This document shows, in pieces, positions 43,060 through 52,416 of a stretch of 64,000 bases of DNA. The position numbers and the translations under genes were made by a program. Below the pieces are notes generated by a model that worked only from the letters and a program-made list of their open reading frames with translations, was not told the origin of the DNA and ran no database searches. This DNA is from Acidobacteriota bacterium (GTDB lineage: Bacteria; Acidobacteriota; Blastocatellia; Pyrinomonadales; Pyrinomonadaceae), in contig JADJBB010000021.1 of assembly GCA_016703965.1 (NCBI GenBank), forward strand, positions 1,612,001 to 1,676,000, in the 5' to 3' direction. Within the stretch, counting starts at the first letter, position 1. Every line of letters starts with the position of its first letter.

Positions 43060-44658
43060 TTGAAAAACGAAGACACAAAAACTCAATCGCTAAAAGAGCA
43101 AGGCGCATGGCTATTGGTCGCCAAGATCATTGCCTTCGGGTTTAGCTTTGCACTGCCGCTTTTGATAGTGAGGTTTATGCCGCTCAACGAGGTGGGGCAT
43201 TATCGCGAAGCGTTTCAGATAATTACGAATGCTCTGGTGATCCTGCCCCTTGGATTTTCGATGAGCGCGTACTATTTTCTTGCCCGCGAAAAGGAGCGTC
43301 GCGGAGCTGCGGTACTGAATATTCTGCTTTTTAATTTCGTAGTCGGCGGACTAGCAGCTCTGACGCTTTTCCTTTACCCACAACTTCTCGGCGGTCTGAC
43401 CAGAAGCGAAGAACTTACCCGGCTCGGCCCGGCGATCGGTATCGTGATCTGGATATGGATCTTCTCAACTTTTCTCGAGACCGTCGCTATCGCAAATTCA
43501 GAGGCCAAGGCAGCGACGTATTTTATTGTTTTTGCCTCATTTTCGAAGACGCTCCTGATGGGCGGGGCAGTTTTGGGATTCGCCACCGTCGAGGCGTTTA
43601 TTTACGCATCGATGATCCACGGCGTGATTCAGACGGCGATCCTTCTGAATTACTTACGATCAAGATTTCCGGGTTTCTGGCGAGATTTCGATCCCGCATT
43701 TTTCCGCGAACAAATGAGGTACGCGATCCCGTTCGGACTAACGGCGATCTTATGGACAGCCCAGACGGATATTCACAATTATTTCGTCTTTTATAAATTC
43801 ACCGCCGCTGACTTTGCCATATACGCCTATGGATGTTTTCAGCTGCCGCTGATCAGTATGCTTGCTGAGTCGATCTCGTCGGTCTTAATTCCACGGATGA
43901 ACGCACTGCAGCAGGTTGGCGAGCGTGAGGAAATGCTGAGGCTTACGGTGCGTGCCACGCAGAAGCTCGCGTTTTTCTATTTCCCCATATACGCGTTCCT
44001 GATGATAACCGCTGAGACATTTGTGCTCACACTCTTTACTAAAGAGTATTTGCAGAGTACGCCGATATTCATGATCAATCTCACGCTGATCCCACTGAGT
44101 ATCCTGGTCACCGACCCGATCGTCAGATCCTACAAGGAGCTTGGTAGATTCTTTCTGCTGACGCGAATATTCGTTCTGACGCTTTTGATCGGCGTTCTTT
44201 ATTTTTGGCTCGACCATTTCAGTCTGACCGGTGTAATTACGGTTGCGGTAGCCGCTCTCGTACTAGAAAAGGTGATCGGCGAATCGATGGTGATCAAGAA
44301 GCTCGGCCTTGGATGGAAAGACCTGCCGCTTTTGAAAGACGTCGGAAAGGTAGCGGTAATAACACTTTTTGCCGGACTGATCACATATATCGTTTACGTT
44401 AACGTTCACGTTTATGTTGAGGAAATAGGCGAACGGCTTGCCCAAGAGGCTTTTACGACGAACAGGGCGAGTACATTGAATTTTGTGGGCGGCAGCCTCG
44501 TTCTACTCATTTCCGGACTGGTCTTTGCGCCTATCTATCTCTTGGGAGCCAATTTCTGGGGCGTGATCGAGGAGGCGGATAAAAGATCGGTGATGAACCT
44601 TATCCGTAAATTTCTTCCGAAACAAAGGGTAGCTCCATTGGTCGATCTAAAAAACTAA
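43060..44658 (+). CDS. Wzx-like polysaccharide flippase (MATE/MOP superfamily)
   Basis: About 532 residues, 12-14 membrane segments (LLVAKIIAFGFSFALPLLIV, NILLFNFVVGGLAALTLFLY, IPLSILVTDPIVRSYKELG, and others), the O-antigen/teichoic-acid flippase pattern. It would move the lipid-linked repeat unit across the inner membrane. No ATG lies near the start: TTG 43060 (LKNEDTK) or GTG 43012 are candidates, the latter overlapping the GT2 gene. No Wzy-type polymerase is recognised next to it. Confidence 0.85.
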   Translation: MKNEDTKTQSLKEQGAWLLVAKIIAFGFSFALPLLIVRFMPLNEVGHYREAFQIITNALVILPLGFSMSAYYFLAREKERRGAAVLNILLFNFVVGGLAALTLFLYPQLLGGLTRSEELTRLGPAIGIVIWIWIFSTFLETVAIANSEAKAATYFIVFASFSKTLLMGGAVLGFATVEAFIYASMIHGVIQTAILLNYLRSRFPGFWRDFDPAFFREQMRYAIPFGLTAILWTAQTDIHNYFVFYKFTAADFAIYAYGCFQLPLISMLAESISSVLIPRMNALQQVGEREEMLRLTVRATQKLAFFYFPIYAFLMITAETFVLTLFTKEYLQSTPIFMINLTLIPLSILVTDPIVRSYKELGRFFLLTRIFVLTLLIGVLYFWLDHFSLTGVITVAVAALVLEKVIGESMVIKKLGLGWKDLPLLKDVGKVAVITLFAGLITYIVYVNVHVYVEEIGERLAQEAFTTNRASTLNFVGGSLVLLISGLVFAPIYLLGANFWGVIEEADKRSVMNLIRKFLPKQRVAPLVDLKN

Positions 44659-44660
44659 TT

Positions 44661-46547
44661 ATGTGCGGTATAGCTGGATTCATTTCAAGAACTGACGACC
44701 ACGCTGACAGCCGCGGGGTGCGGCTCGATGCGATGTGCCGTGTCATCACGCATCGCGGCCCTGACGAGCAGGGGACAGCCGTCGTAGGCCGTGCCGCCAT
44801 GGGCATGCGTCGGCTGTCGATCATTGATCTTGCCACCGGGCAGCAGCCTATCTACAACACAGACAGATCCAAACTGATCGTTTTCAATGGTGAAATATAC
44901 AACTATCGGGAGCTTAAGAAAGACCTCGAATCCCGCGGATACAAATTCCGCACCAACTCTGATACTGAGGCGATAATTCATGCCTACGACGAATTCGGGC
45001 CGGATTGTGTGAAGCGTCTGCGCGGTATGTTTGCCTTCGCGATCTGGGATAGCCGGGAGGAAAGCCTCTTTGTTGCTCGAGACCGTGTTGGGAAGAAGCC
45101 GTTGTTCTACACGATCACGACTGACGGGGAGTTCGTTTACGGATCGGAAATGAAGGTCCTGCTTGAACATGGAGGTGTTGTTCGAGAGATCGAACCCGGT
45201 GCACTCGACGCCTACCTCACGTTTGGTTACGTTCCTGAGGAGCTTTGTATATTTAAGGGCGTCCGCAAACTCGAGCCGGGGCATTTTCTTATATTTAAGG
45301 ACGGAAAGGTTCGCACTGAGCAATATTGGGATTTCGATTATTCGCAAGAATCGTTAACGGGCACGGAGGACGAGATAGCAGTCGAACTGCTCGAAAAACT
45401 CCGTGATGCCGTCGGCGTTAGGCTCATATCCGAAGTTCCGTTAGGAGCGTTCCTGTCCGGTGGGGTTGACTCGAGTGCGGTGGTCGGATTGATGTCTCAG
45501 ATAACCGATCAGCCGGTCAAGACCTTTTCGATCGGGTTTAATGAGGACAGTTATAGCGAGCTGAAATACGCACGTCTTGCGGCGGAGCATTTTAAGACAG
45601 ATCACCACGAATTTATTCTCACACCGGATTTTGTTGACATCGTTGACGACCTAGTATGGCATTTTGACGAGCCGTTCGCGGACCCGAGTTCACTTCCGAC
45701 TTTTATGGTCTCAAAAATGGCGAGGGACTTCGTAACCGTCGTACTGTCGGGCGATGGCGGGGACGAGTTGTTTGCAGGCTATACAAGATACGTCACGGAT
45801 CGCGATAAAAGCGGTTTCGAAAAGCTCCCGAACGGCCTCCGTTCGGGACTTCTCAGGCCTTTGAGCGAAGCACTGCCGCACGGAACTAGAGGCAAGAACT
45901 ACCTTTTCAACATTTCTCTCGACGCGGCCGGGCGTTACATCGACAGCATTTCGCATTTCAACGGTCCGAAAAAGCGGAAGCTATATTCTGCGGAAAAGCG
46001 AACAAAAATGAACGGCAGTTTCGAACGTGGTGAGAAACTTTTCCGCGAGATCGCGGGAAGCGTTCGTTCCGAAGACGCCGTCGAGAATCTTCTTTATCTC
46101 GACAGCAAAACGTATTTACCGTCCGATATTTTGACCAAGGTCGATCGCATGTCGATGGCGTCGTCGCTCGAAGCCCGCAGTCCACTTCTCGACCACGAGT
46201 TGATCGAATTTGTCACGCGTATCCCATCGTCGATGAAACTGAAAGGAAAGGAAACCAAATATATTTTTAAGAAAGCGGTTGAAGGATTTGTTCCACGGGA
46301 GATCCTGTACCGTGAAAAACAAGGTTTCGGGATGCCCATTAGCGAATGGATAAATGTGCAGCTAAAGGAACGCATGACAAGCGATCTTTCGGATCAGCGG
46401 GCAATGGAACGTGGCTACTTTGACACGAAGTACATCAAATTGCTACTTGATGAACACCGCCGCGGACGGCGCGATCACTCTAACCCGCTCTGGACGCTCT
46501 GGATGCTCGAATTATGGCATCGTCGCTACATTGACGGTGAAAAATAA
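44661..46547 (+). CDS. Asparagine synthase-type amidotransferase 1 (exopolysaccharide locus)
   Basis: 628 residues. N-terminal Ntn glutaminase with the nucleophile Cys2 (MCGIAGFI; HRGPDEQGT; FNGEIYNYRELK; SDTEAIIHAYDEFG) and C-terminal ATP-binding synthetase part (VPLGAFLSGGVDSSAVVGLM, LSGDGGDELFAGYTRY, DRMSMASSLEARSPLLDHEL). Such genes in capsule loci, including the exosortase-type clusters, are thought to amidate sugar carboxylates, for example uronates to uronamides. Starts 2 bases after the flippase stop and ends 2 bases before the next gene, so it is in one operon. Confidence 0.92.
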   Translation: MCGIAGFISRTDDHADSRGVRLDAMCRVITHRGPDEQGTAVVGRAAMGMRRLSIIDLATGQQPIYNTDRSKLIVFNGEIYNYRELKKDLESRGYKFRTNSDTEAIIHAYDEFGPDCVKRLRGMFAFAIWDSREESLFVARDRVGKKPLFYTITTDGEFVYGSEMKVLLEHGGVVREIEPGALDAYLTFGYVPEELCIFKGVRKLEPGHFLIFKDGKVRTEQYWDFDYSQESLTGTEDEIAVELLEKLRDAVGVRLISEVPLGAFLSGGVDSSAVVGLMSQITDQPVKTFSIGFNEDSYSELKYARLAAEHFKTDHHEFILTPDFVDIVDDLVWHFDEPFADPSSLPTFMVSKMARDFVTVVLSGDGGDELFAGYTRYVTDRDKSGFEKLPNGLRSGLLRPLSEALPHGTRGKNYLFNISLDAAGRYIDSISHFNGPKKRKLYSAEKRTKMNGSFERGEKLFREIAGSVRSEDAVENLLYLDSKTYLPSDILTKVDRMSMASSLEARSPLLDHELIEFVTRIPSSMKLKGKETKYIFKKAVEGFVPREILYREKQGFGMPISEWINVQLKERMTSDLSDQRAMERGYFDTKYIKLLLDEHRRGRRDHSNPLWTLWMLELWHRRYIDGEK

Positions 46548-46549
46548 GA

Positions 46550-47773
46550 ATGCCGATAGGACAGCCCTCAAATATCAAAAAACTTAAATGGAGCTTGCCG
46601 TGGCTCGTCCGTTACCCGTGGGTGCGAGCCGGGGCGATGCTCGAGAGGAATGCTTTTCAGAAGCAGCACGTCATATTCACCGTAGCCAATCACTTCGAGC
46701 CCGGCTGGAAGCCGGAGGGCGGTTTTCTCGACCGAGTCACTCAGGTGAAACGGTTGAAGGAGTATAGAAAGAAGTTTCGCGAACAGGCCGGTACAGTTCT
46801 TGATGCGGACGGAACTCCGTTTCGGCATACGAACTTCTATCCGGCGGAACAATACGATCGCGAATTGCTGGAGATCATGGCCGAGATGGAAGCTGAGGGC
46901 CTCGGCGAGATCGAGGTCCATCTTCATCACGAGGGTCATGAGCCCGACACGGCAGAGAACTTCCGTTCAACGATCTTGAGATTTCGCGATACGGTTGCTG
47001 ATAGGCACGGCTGCCTGTCGAGGATGGACGGGACGGGAGATCCAATGTATGCGTTCGTTCATGGAAATCTAGCTCTGGCGAATTCCTGCGGAGGACTTTA
47101 TTGCGGCGTGGACAACGAGATGGAGGTTTTGCAGGAAACCGGATGCTATGCCGATATGACCTTGCCATCGGCTCCCGATCAGTCGCAGGTGCCCATTTTT
47201 AATAAAATATACGAATGTGCGCATCCTATGAACGAACCAGTTCCGCACCGTTCGGGCGTCCGGGTCGCAACAAATGGAAAATCTCCTCTATTACCACTGA
47301 TATTTACCGGACCGCTGGTCCTTAACTGGACCCGGCGTATAGCTGGTTTGCCGTTTCCGCGAATTGATGACGGCGCGTTAGCGGCGAACCAGCCCCTAAA
47401 CCTCAGCCGCTTCCGTCGCTGGCGGTCAGCAAATATCTCGGTTGCGGGCAAACCTGACTGGGTATTCATCAAACTATACTGCCACGGCTTCTTTGATTAC
47501 GATCAATCCGCAACTATCGGTGAATGTGCAAAGCGCTTTTTCAGCGAAATAATAGAGCGATCGGAGAAACAAGGAGATTTTAAGGTTCATTTTGCGAGTG
47601 CACGGGAGGCATTTAACATGGTTCTCGCCGCAATCGACGGTAAGACGGGCGATCCTCATAAATTCAGGGATTACAGGCTGCGTTCGATAATGCGAAAAGA
47701 ACGGGTTCTGAAAGCTATAGCATTTATTTGGGCTCCTTTCGGAATTTTCTGTGAACAGGGCGTTTTTGTGTAA
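46550..47773 (+). CDS. Deacetylase-like protein of polysaccharide loci, function unknown
   Basis: 407 residues. No family that I can name with confidence. HVIFTVANHFEPGWKPEGGF near the start, EIEVHLHHEGHEPDTAENFR and AFVHGNLALANSCGGLYCG contain well placed His/Asp/Glu clusters such as those of NodB-type polysaccharide deacetylases or GH57/38-like barrels, so a metal-dependent sugar-modifying enzyme is likely. WVFIKLYCHGFFDYDQS later has another His-containing patch. No signal peptide. Tightly packed between amidotransferase 1 and the heparinase-like gene. Confidence 0.6.
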   Translation: MPIGQPSNIKKLKWSLPWLVRYPWVRAGAMLERNAFQKQHVIFTVANHFEPGWKPEGGFLDRVTQVKRLKEYRKKFREQAGTVLDADGTPFRHTNFYPAEQYDRELLEIMAEMEAEGLGEIEVHLHHEGHEPDTAENFRSTILRFRDTVADRHGCLSRMDGTGDPMYAFVHGNLALANSCGGLYCGVDNEMEVLQETGCYADMTLPSAPDQSQVPIFNKIYECAHPMNEPVPHRSGVRVATNGKSPLLPLIFTGPLVLNWTRRIAGLPFPRIDDGALAANQPLNLSRFRRWRSANISVAGKPDWVFIKLYCHGFFDYDQSATIGECAKRFFSEIIERSEKQGDFKVHFASAREAFNMVLAAIDGKTGDPHKFRDYRLRSIMRKERVLKAIAFIWAPFGIFCEQGVFV

Positions 47774-47777
47774 AGAG

Positions 47778-50231
47778 ATGGCGTTAGCGACGATGGCAAA
47801 ACCGCTCGATAAATTCAAGAAGATCCGCAGTCTGGATGAGGTGCTAACGCGCGGCGGTCAGGCTCTTTCGGTGTTTCGGGAACAACGCGGCGGCGGTGGT
47901 GAGATACCGACCGATGAGGAGTTCGTAAAACTGATCGAAGCGGACCAGTTCGCAGGAAAGCCGGTCATTGCCGAAACCATCTGGCAGAAGTTCTTCAAAA
48001 ACGGTTCGGAAAAGTTCTTTCTTTCGTTCAAAGAGCCTAATGCCTCAATCGAGGTGTTCAATTCGACATTTGGCGAGGAAGTCGCCACGTCCTTCATTTC
48101 TGCGGCTGAGAATATTGTTGAAGGCCGCATCGATCTGATGGGGCTTAAGAATCTGTACGTCGGCCGAGAGATAGATTGGCATCGTGAGCCGCTGTCTTCA
48201 AAGCGGTCGCCACTCAAGCACTGGAAAAAGTTCGATGACCTCGATACTTCAGAGACTGGAAACAAGAAGGTCATTTGGGAACTCAACCGTCATCAGCATT
48301 TCTTTACGCTCGGCGTGGCGTATTGGTTAACCGGGGAAGAACGTTTTGCAGACGCCTTTGTCCGCCATCTAGACTCCTGGATGAAGGAGAATCCTCCGGG
48401 ACTCGGCATAAACTGGGCGAGCAGCCTAGAGGTCGCGTTCAGGTCAATGTCGTGGATCTGGGCGTTTCATTTCTTCAAGAATTCCGACCGATTTACGCCA
48501 GAGCTGTTTCACGGAGCTGTCAAGTATCTATACCTTCACGGCCGTCATATAGAGCGATATCTCTCGACATACTACAGCCCGAATACGCACATTACTGGCG
48601 AAGCCCTCGGTCTTTATTACCTCGGAACACAACTGCCGTTTCTCGACAAAGCGGCCCATTGGCGAAAGTTGGGCGAAGATATCCTGTTCAGCCAGATCCC
48701 AAAGCAAGTGTTCCGTGATGGGGTATATTTTGAGCAAAGCACGTGGTATCAGCGATATACAGCGGATTTTTATGCTCACTTTGTTGTGCTGAGATCTCTG
48801 TGGGGCGAGCCCTATTATCATCCCGCGGCTGTTGATCTGGAAAACCGATTAGAGCAAACGTTCGACTTCCTTATGCAGGTGACGATGCCGGACGGAAAAA
48901 CCCCGATCATCGGCGACGACGACGGCGGCCGTATGCTTCCGCTGACGACCGCCGAATCGGACGATTTTCGCGGAACTCTAGCTCTGAGCGCCGTTATTTT
49001 TGACCGCAGCGATCAAAAATATGTGAGCGAAAAGCCGAGCGAAGATCTATTCTGGTTGACCGGTCCGGATTCGATCAAGTTATTCACGGCCATCGAGGCA
49101 GAAGAACCCGCCATAACCTCAACTGATTTCGCCAACGGCGGCTATTGCGTCATGCGTGATGGATGGAGCGACACGGACAATTATCTCATCGTCGATTGCG
49201 GCGAAGTTGGTTCGCTTGCGGGTGGTCACGGCCATGCCGATGCAATGTCTATTGAGGTTGCGGTTCACGGTAAGACGCTGCTTGTTGATTCGGGAACATA
49301 CACATATCACGAGTCCTGTGAGCTTCGCGACTATTTCCGGTCCACGGCGGCACACAATACGCTCGAGATCGACGGCGTTTCTTCATCTGAGCCGGCAACC
49401 GCATTTAGCTGGAAGACGAGAGCAGAGGCAAAAAGAGATAATTGGATATCTACCGATCGATTTGACCTGTTTGAAGGATCGCACAACGGTTACGAGCGGT
49501 TGAATGACCCGGCGACGCACAGTCGGAGCATTCTGTTTTTGAAAAATGATTATTGGATCATTCGTGACCTGGTTGAGACACAAGGCGAACATCAATACTC
49601 TCTGAATTTTCATTTCGATACAGGCGTTCGAACAAATATAGGCGGCGAAGGCAGATGGATCGGCGGAACTGACCATCGCATCTACACTTTCGGAGACAAC
49701 GGTAGCTGGGATCATAAAGAAAGCTGGATCTCGAAGAACCACGGGAACCGGACAAATGCCCCGTTCATGCGGTTCATTTCCAAGGGCAGCGGGAAACAAG
49801 AGTTTTTTACCTTCGTAATGCCGATGGACGCTGGTGTGACGCCACCCGAGGTTTCTGAAGTTGAGATGGCATCAGGTAGAGCATTTGTCATTCGATATGT
49901 CGGATATATGGACGTTTTCGTCGTCAATGACGAGCGTGGTTTGCTAGATAACGGAATATTCTCGTCAAGTTTTAGATATTCGTGGGCGCGGCTCAGCAGC
50001 GAAGAGTCTGCCCCGGACGAATTCGTATTGATCGATGGAGATCAGTTGTTGCTCGAGGGAAATGAAGCGTTCGAATCAGGGCATGTCGAATACGCTGCAA
50101 TACGGCGGCTTGGCAACGATGTTTACGTCAAGACTCAGAAAGAAATGCGTACTTTCCCTCTCCGGTTCATCGACCGCAGAAAGAAAGACCGCCGTCTGCT
50201 AAACTCCGACCGCCGCCGTGCCGAACAGTGA
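47778..50231 (+). CDS. Heparinase II/III-family polysaccharide lyase
   Basis: 817 residues from ATG 47778 (another ATG lies five codons later). N-terminal alpha-toroid (about 110-400): WELNRHQHFFTLGVAYWLTG, YSPNTHITGEALGLYYLG, FEQSTWYQRYTADFYAHFV. C-terminal beta-sandwich (about 430-680): GHGHADAMSIEVAVHGKTLL, DSGTYTYH, YFRSTAAHNTLEIDG. Catalytic Asn/His/Tyr candidates lie in these blocks. It would cleave uronic-acid glycans by beta-elimination. No signal peptide is seen, so either it acts inside, or export is unusual. Its presence implies an acidic, uronate-containing polymer. Confidence 0.88.
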   Translation: MALATMAKPLDKFKKIRSLDEVLTRGGQALSVFREQRGGGGEIPTDEEFVKLIEADQFAGKPVIAETIWQKFFKNGSEKFFLSFKEPNASIEVFNSTFGEEVATSFISAAENIVEGRIDLMGLKNLYVGREIDWHREPLSSKRSPLKHWKKFDDLDTSETGNKKVIWELNRHQHFFTLGVAYWLTGEERFADAFVRHLDSWMKENPPGLGINWASSLEVAFRSMSWIWAFHFFKNSDRFTPELFHGAVKYLYLHGRHIERYLSTYYSPNTHITGEALGLYYLGTQLPFLDKAAHWRKLGEDILFSQIPKQVFRDGVYFEQSTWYQRYTADFYAHFVVLRSLWGEPYYHPAAVDLENRLEQTFDFLMQVTMPDGKTPIIGDDDGGRMLPLTTAESDDFRGTLALSAVIFDRSDQKYVSEKPSEDLFWLTGPDSIKLFTAIEAEEPAITSTDFANGGYCVMRDGWSDTDNYLIVDCGEVGSLAGGHGHADAMSIEVAVHGKTLLVDSGTYTYHESCELRDYFRSTAAHNTLEIDGVSSSEPATAFSWKTRAEAKRDNWISTDRFDLFEGSHNGYERLNDPATHSRSILFLKNDYWIIRDLVETQGEHQYSLNFHFDTGVRTNIGGEGRWIGGTDHRIYTFGDNGSWDHKESWISKNHGNRTNAPFMRFISKGSGKQEFFTFVMPMDAGVTPPEVSEVEMASGRAFVIRYVGYMDVFVVNDERGLLDNGIFSSSFRYSWARLSSEESAPDEFVLIDGDQLLLEGNEAFESGHVEYAAIRRLGNDVYVKTQKEMRTFPLRFIDRRKKDRRLLNSDRRRAEQ

Positions 50232-51358
50232 AAAAACGAGTTCTACAGTTTATCGGGAGCTTTAACCAGGGCGGCTCGGAACGCCAGGCGATAGCTCTAT
50301 CACGATTGCTGAAGAATGAAGGATCATTCGAAGTTTTCGCCGCGACGCTCAGCAATGAAGGCATTTTGCGGGCGGAGATCGACGAGATCGGGCTGCCGGC
50401 GATTCCCGAATTTCCACTAACATCCTTCTACAATGCGAACTTCGTCAAGCAGGTACGTGCGTGCGCTAAATACCTGAAAGAAAATCAAATAGATCTCATC
50501 CACACGCATGATTTTTATACGAATGTTTTCGGAATGGCGGCCGCCTCGATGGCAAATGTGAAAGCTCGAATTGCTTCGAAACGTGAAACCGGTGGTATGA
50601 GGTCCGTTCGCCAGGATATGGTAGAGAAGTTCGCCTTTGGCCGGGCGAATACGATCGTTGTAAATTCCGAATCAGTCGTAAATTATCTTAAGGTCCGTGG
50701 AATTCCAGCTACGAAAATCCACCTGATCTACAATGGGCTCGATACCGAGAGATTCAACATTACCTTGAACGATCGAGCGGGTTTTTTGCAAAAGTACTTG
50801 TTGCCCGAAGATGATGGAATTCGACTGATCACACTCGTTGCGAACCTGCGTCACGATGTTAAGAATATCCCGATGCTGCTTCGGGCGGCCACGGCCGTAC
50901 TAGCTTCAGATACTACAGCACATTTCGTAATTGCCGGCGAAGGTGGCTTAAAAGACGGTTTGCAGGCAATGGCGATTGAACTTGGTATCGGCAACAACGT
51001 TCATTTCATTGGCCGATGTAGCGATGTTCCGGAACTGCTTACGAATTCGTATGCGTGTGTTCTCACATCAACTGCTGAAGGGTTTTCAAATGCCATCCTC
51101 GAATACATGGCTGCGGCTAAACCAGTCGTCGCGACGAATGTTGGCGGTGCGAGCGAGGCGATCGTCCATGATCGAAGCGGCTATCTGATAAATTCTGATG
51201 ACGACGGATCGCTCGCCGTACATCTGCTCGATCTCCTCGGCGATCCTTCGAAAGCGGCTCGTCTTGGTGCCGAAGGAAGGCGGATCGCAACCTCAAGCTT
51301 CTCTGAATCGACTCAGTTACAGCAAACGGTTCAGCTGTACGAGTCCCTATTGCGGTAA
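50228..51358 (+). CDS. Glycosyltransferase family 4 (a)
   Basis: 376 residues starting at GTG 50228, overlapping the lyase stop as GTGA. GT-B fold: VLQFIGSFNQGGSERQAIAL, DLIHTHDFYTNVFGMAAA, NTIVVNSESVVNYL, LVANLRHDVKNIPMLLRA and the donor-binding block VLTSTAEGFSNAILEYMAAAK with the EGF-x7-E motif. Adds a sugar to the repeat unit; donor unknown. Confidence 0.92.
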   Translation: MKKRVLQFIGSFNQGGSERQAIALSRLLKNEGSFEVFAATLSNEGILRAEIDEIGLPAIPEFPLTSFYNANFVKQVRACAKYLKENQIDLIHTHDFYTNVFGMAAASMANVKARIASKRETGGMRSVRQDMVEKFAFGRANTIVVNSESVVNYLKVRGIPATKIHLIYNGLDTERFNITLNDRAGFLQKYLLPEDDGIRLITLVANLRHDVKNIPMLLRAATAVLASDTTAHFVIAGEGGLKDGLQAMAIELGIGNNVHFIGRCSDVPELLTNSYACVLTSTAEGFSNAILEYMAAAKPVVATNVGGASEAIVHDRSGYLINSDDDGSLAVHLLDLLGDPSKAARLGAEGRRIATSSFSESTQLQQTVQLYESLLR

Positions 51359-51369
51359 CATAATGTCCG

Positions 51370-52416
51370 ATGTCGATCCACGTTTTACAACTAGGCCCAT
51401 ATCCGCCGCCCGAGGGCGGCGTGAGCCGGAATATGCTTGCGATCCGAGACGAGCTAGTAAAACGCGGTGATAAATGCTCGATCATTGCCACATCTCGAAG
51501 TACTTCGATCAGGGACGAACCCGACGTCTACCATCCAACCGGGGCTTCGGAAATTCTCAAGCTGCTGTCGTCGCTGAGATACGAGATTGTGCATCTCCAT
51601 GTCGGCGGCGAGCTTAATAGCCGAGTGCTGAGCCTTGCCATGATCGCATCGCTCTTTGGCCGTAAGAGAAGTGTGCTTACCGTACATTCCGGAGCATTTC
51701 CGCTAACCGACGAAGCAAAAGTTGCCAGGCGATTTTCGAAACACGGCATCACGTTTCGCCGTTTTGGAGCGATCATTGCGGTTAACGATGCACTTGCTGA
51801 GACTTTTCGCCGATTTGGCGTCGCGGATAAAAAAATACACAAGATACTGCCATTTTCGTTGAGGCCGCCGGACGCGAGCGTTGCCGTTCCGCTCGAGCTA
51901 GCCCGCTTTATTGCAAATCATTCACCGCTATTGCTTTCTGTAGGCGGCCTTGAAAAGGATTACGATCCATTGTTTCAGATCGAGGCGATGCGGCAGGTCT
52001 TACAAGATTTTCCAAAAGCAGGGTTGCTGTTGGTTGGCGAAGGCTCGCTCCGCAGCGAGGTCGAAAATGCGGTCGCCGGAAGTAATTATACTGAAAGTAT
52101 CCTGGTTGCCGGCAACGTTGAACACGCCGCTACGCTTCACCTGATAGACAAAGCCGATATTTTATTGCGAACAACGCTATTTGACGGAGATGCGATCTCA
52201 GTTCGTGAAGCGCTTTTCCTCGGAACGCCGGTTATTGCAACGGAAAATGGCATGAGGCCTGAAGGTACGCATTTGATCCAGATCGGCGACAAGGAGAATT
52301 TCCTCGAGAAGGTTCGGGAGATCTCTCAGACAATACACAGGGAGCCGCGAGGAATTGGGGATACGGATAATATCGACGCAGTGATCGACCTCTACGAACA
52401 AATGCTCGTTACCTAG
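51370..52416 (+). CDS. Glycosyltransferase family 4 (b)
   Basis: 348 residues. HVLQLGPYPPPEGGVSRNML, YEIVHLHVGGELNSRVL, VLTVHSGAFPL, LLSVGGLEKDYDPLFQIEAM and a C-terminal donor region (DILLRTTLFDGDAISVREAL) mark a GT4 enzyme. Starts 11 bases after the previous GT4. Its last 8 bases overlap the end of the antisense beta-helix gene. Confidence 0.9.
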   Translation: MSIHVLQLGPYPPPEGGVSRNMLAIRDELVKRGDKCSIIATSRSTSIRDEPDVYHPTGASEILKLLSSLRYEIVHLHVGGELNSRVLSLAMIASLFGRKRSVLTVHSGAFPLTDEAKVARRFSKHGITFRRFGAIIAVNDALAETFRRFGVADKKIHKILPFSLRPPDASVAVPLELARFIANHSPLLLSVGGLEKDYDPLFQIEAMRQVLQDFPKAGLLLVGEGSLRSEVENAVAGSNYTESILVAGNVEHAATLHLIDKADILLRTTLFDGDAISVREALFLGTPVIATENGMRPEGTHLIQIGDKENFLEKVREISQTIHREPRGIGDTDNIDAVIDLYEQMLVT

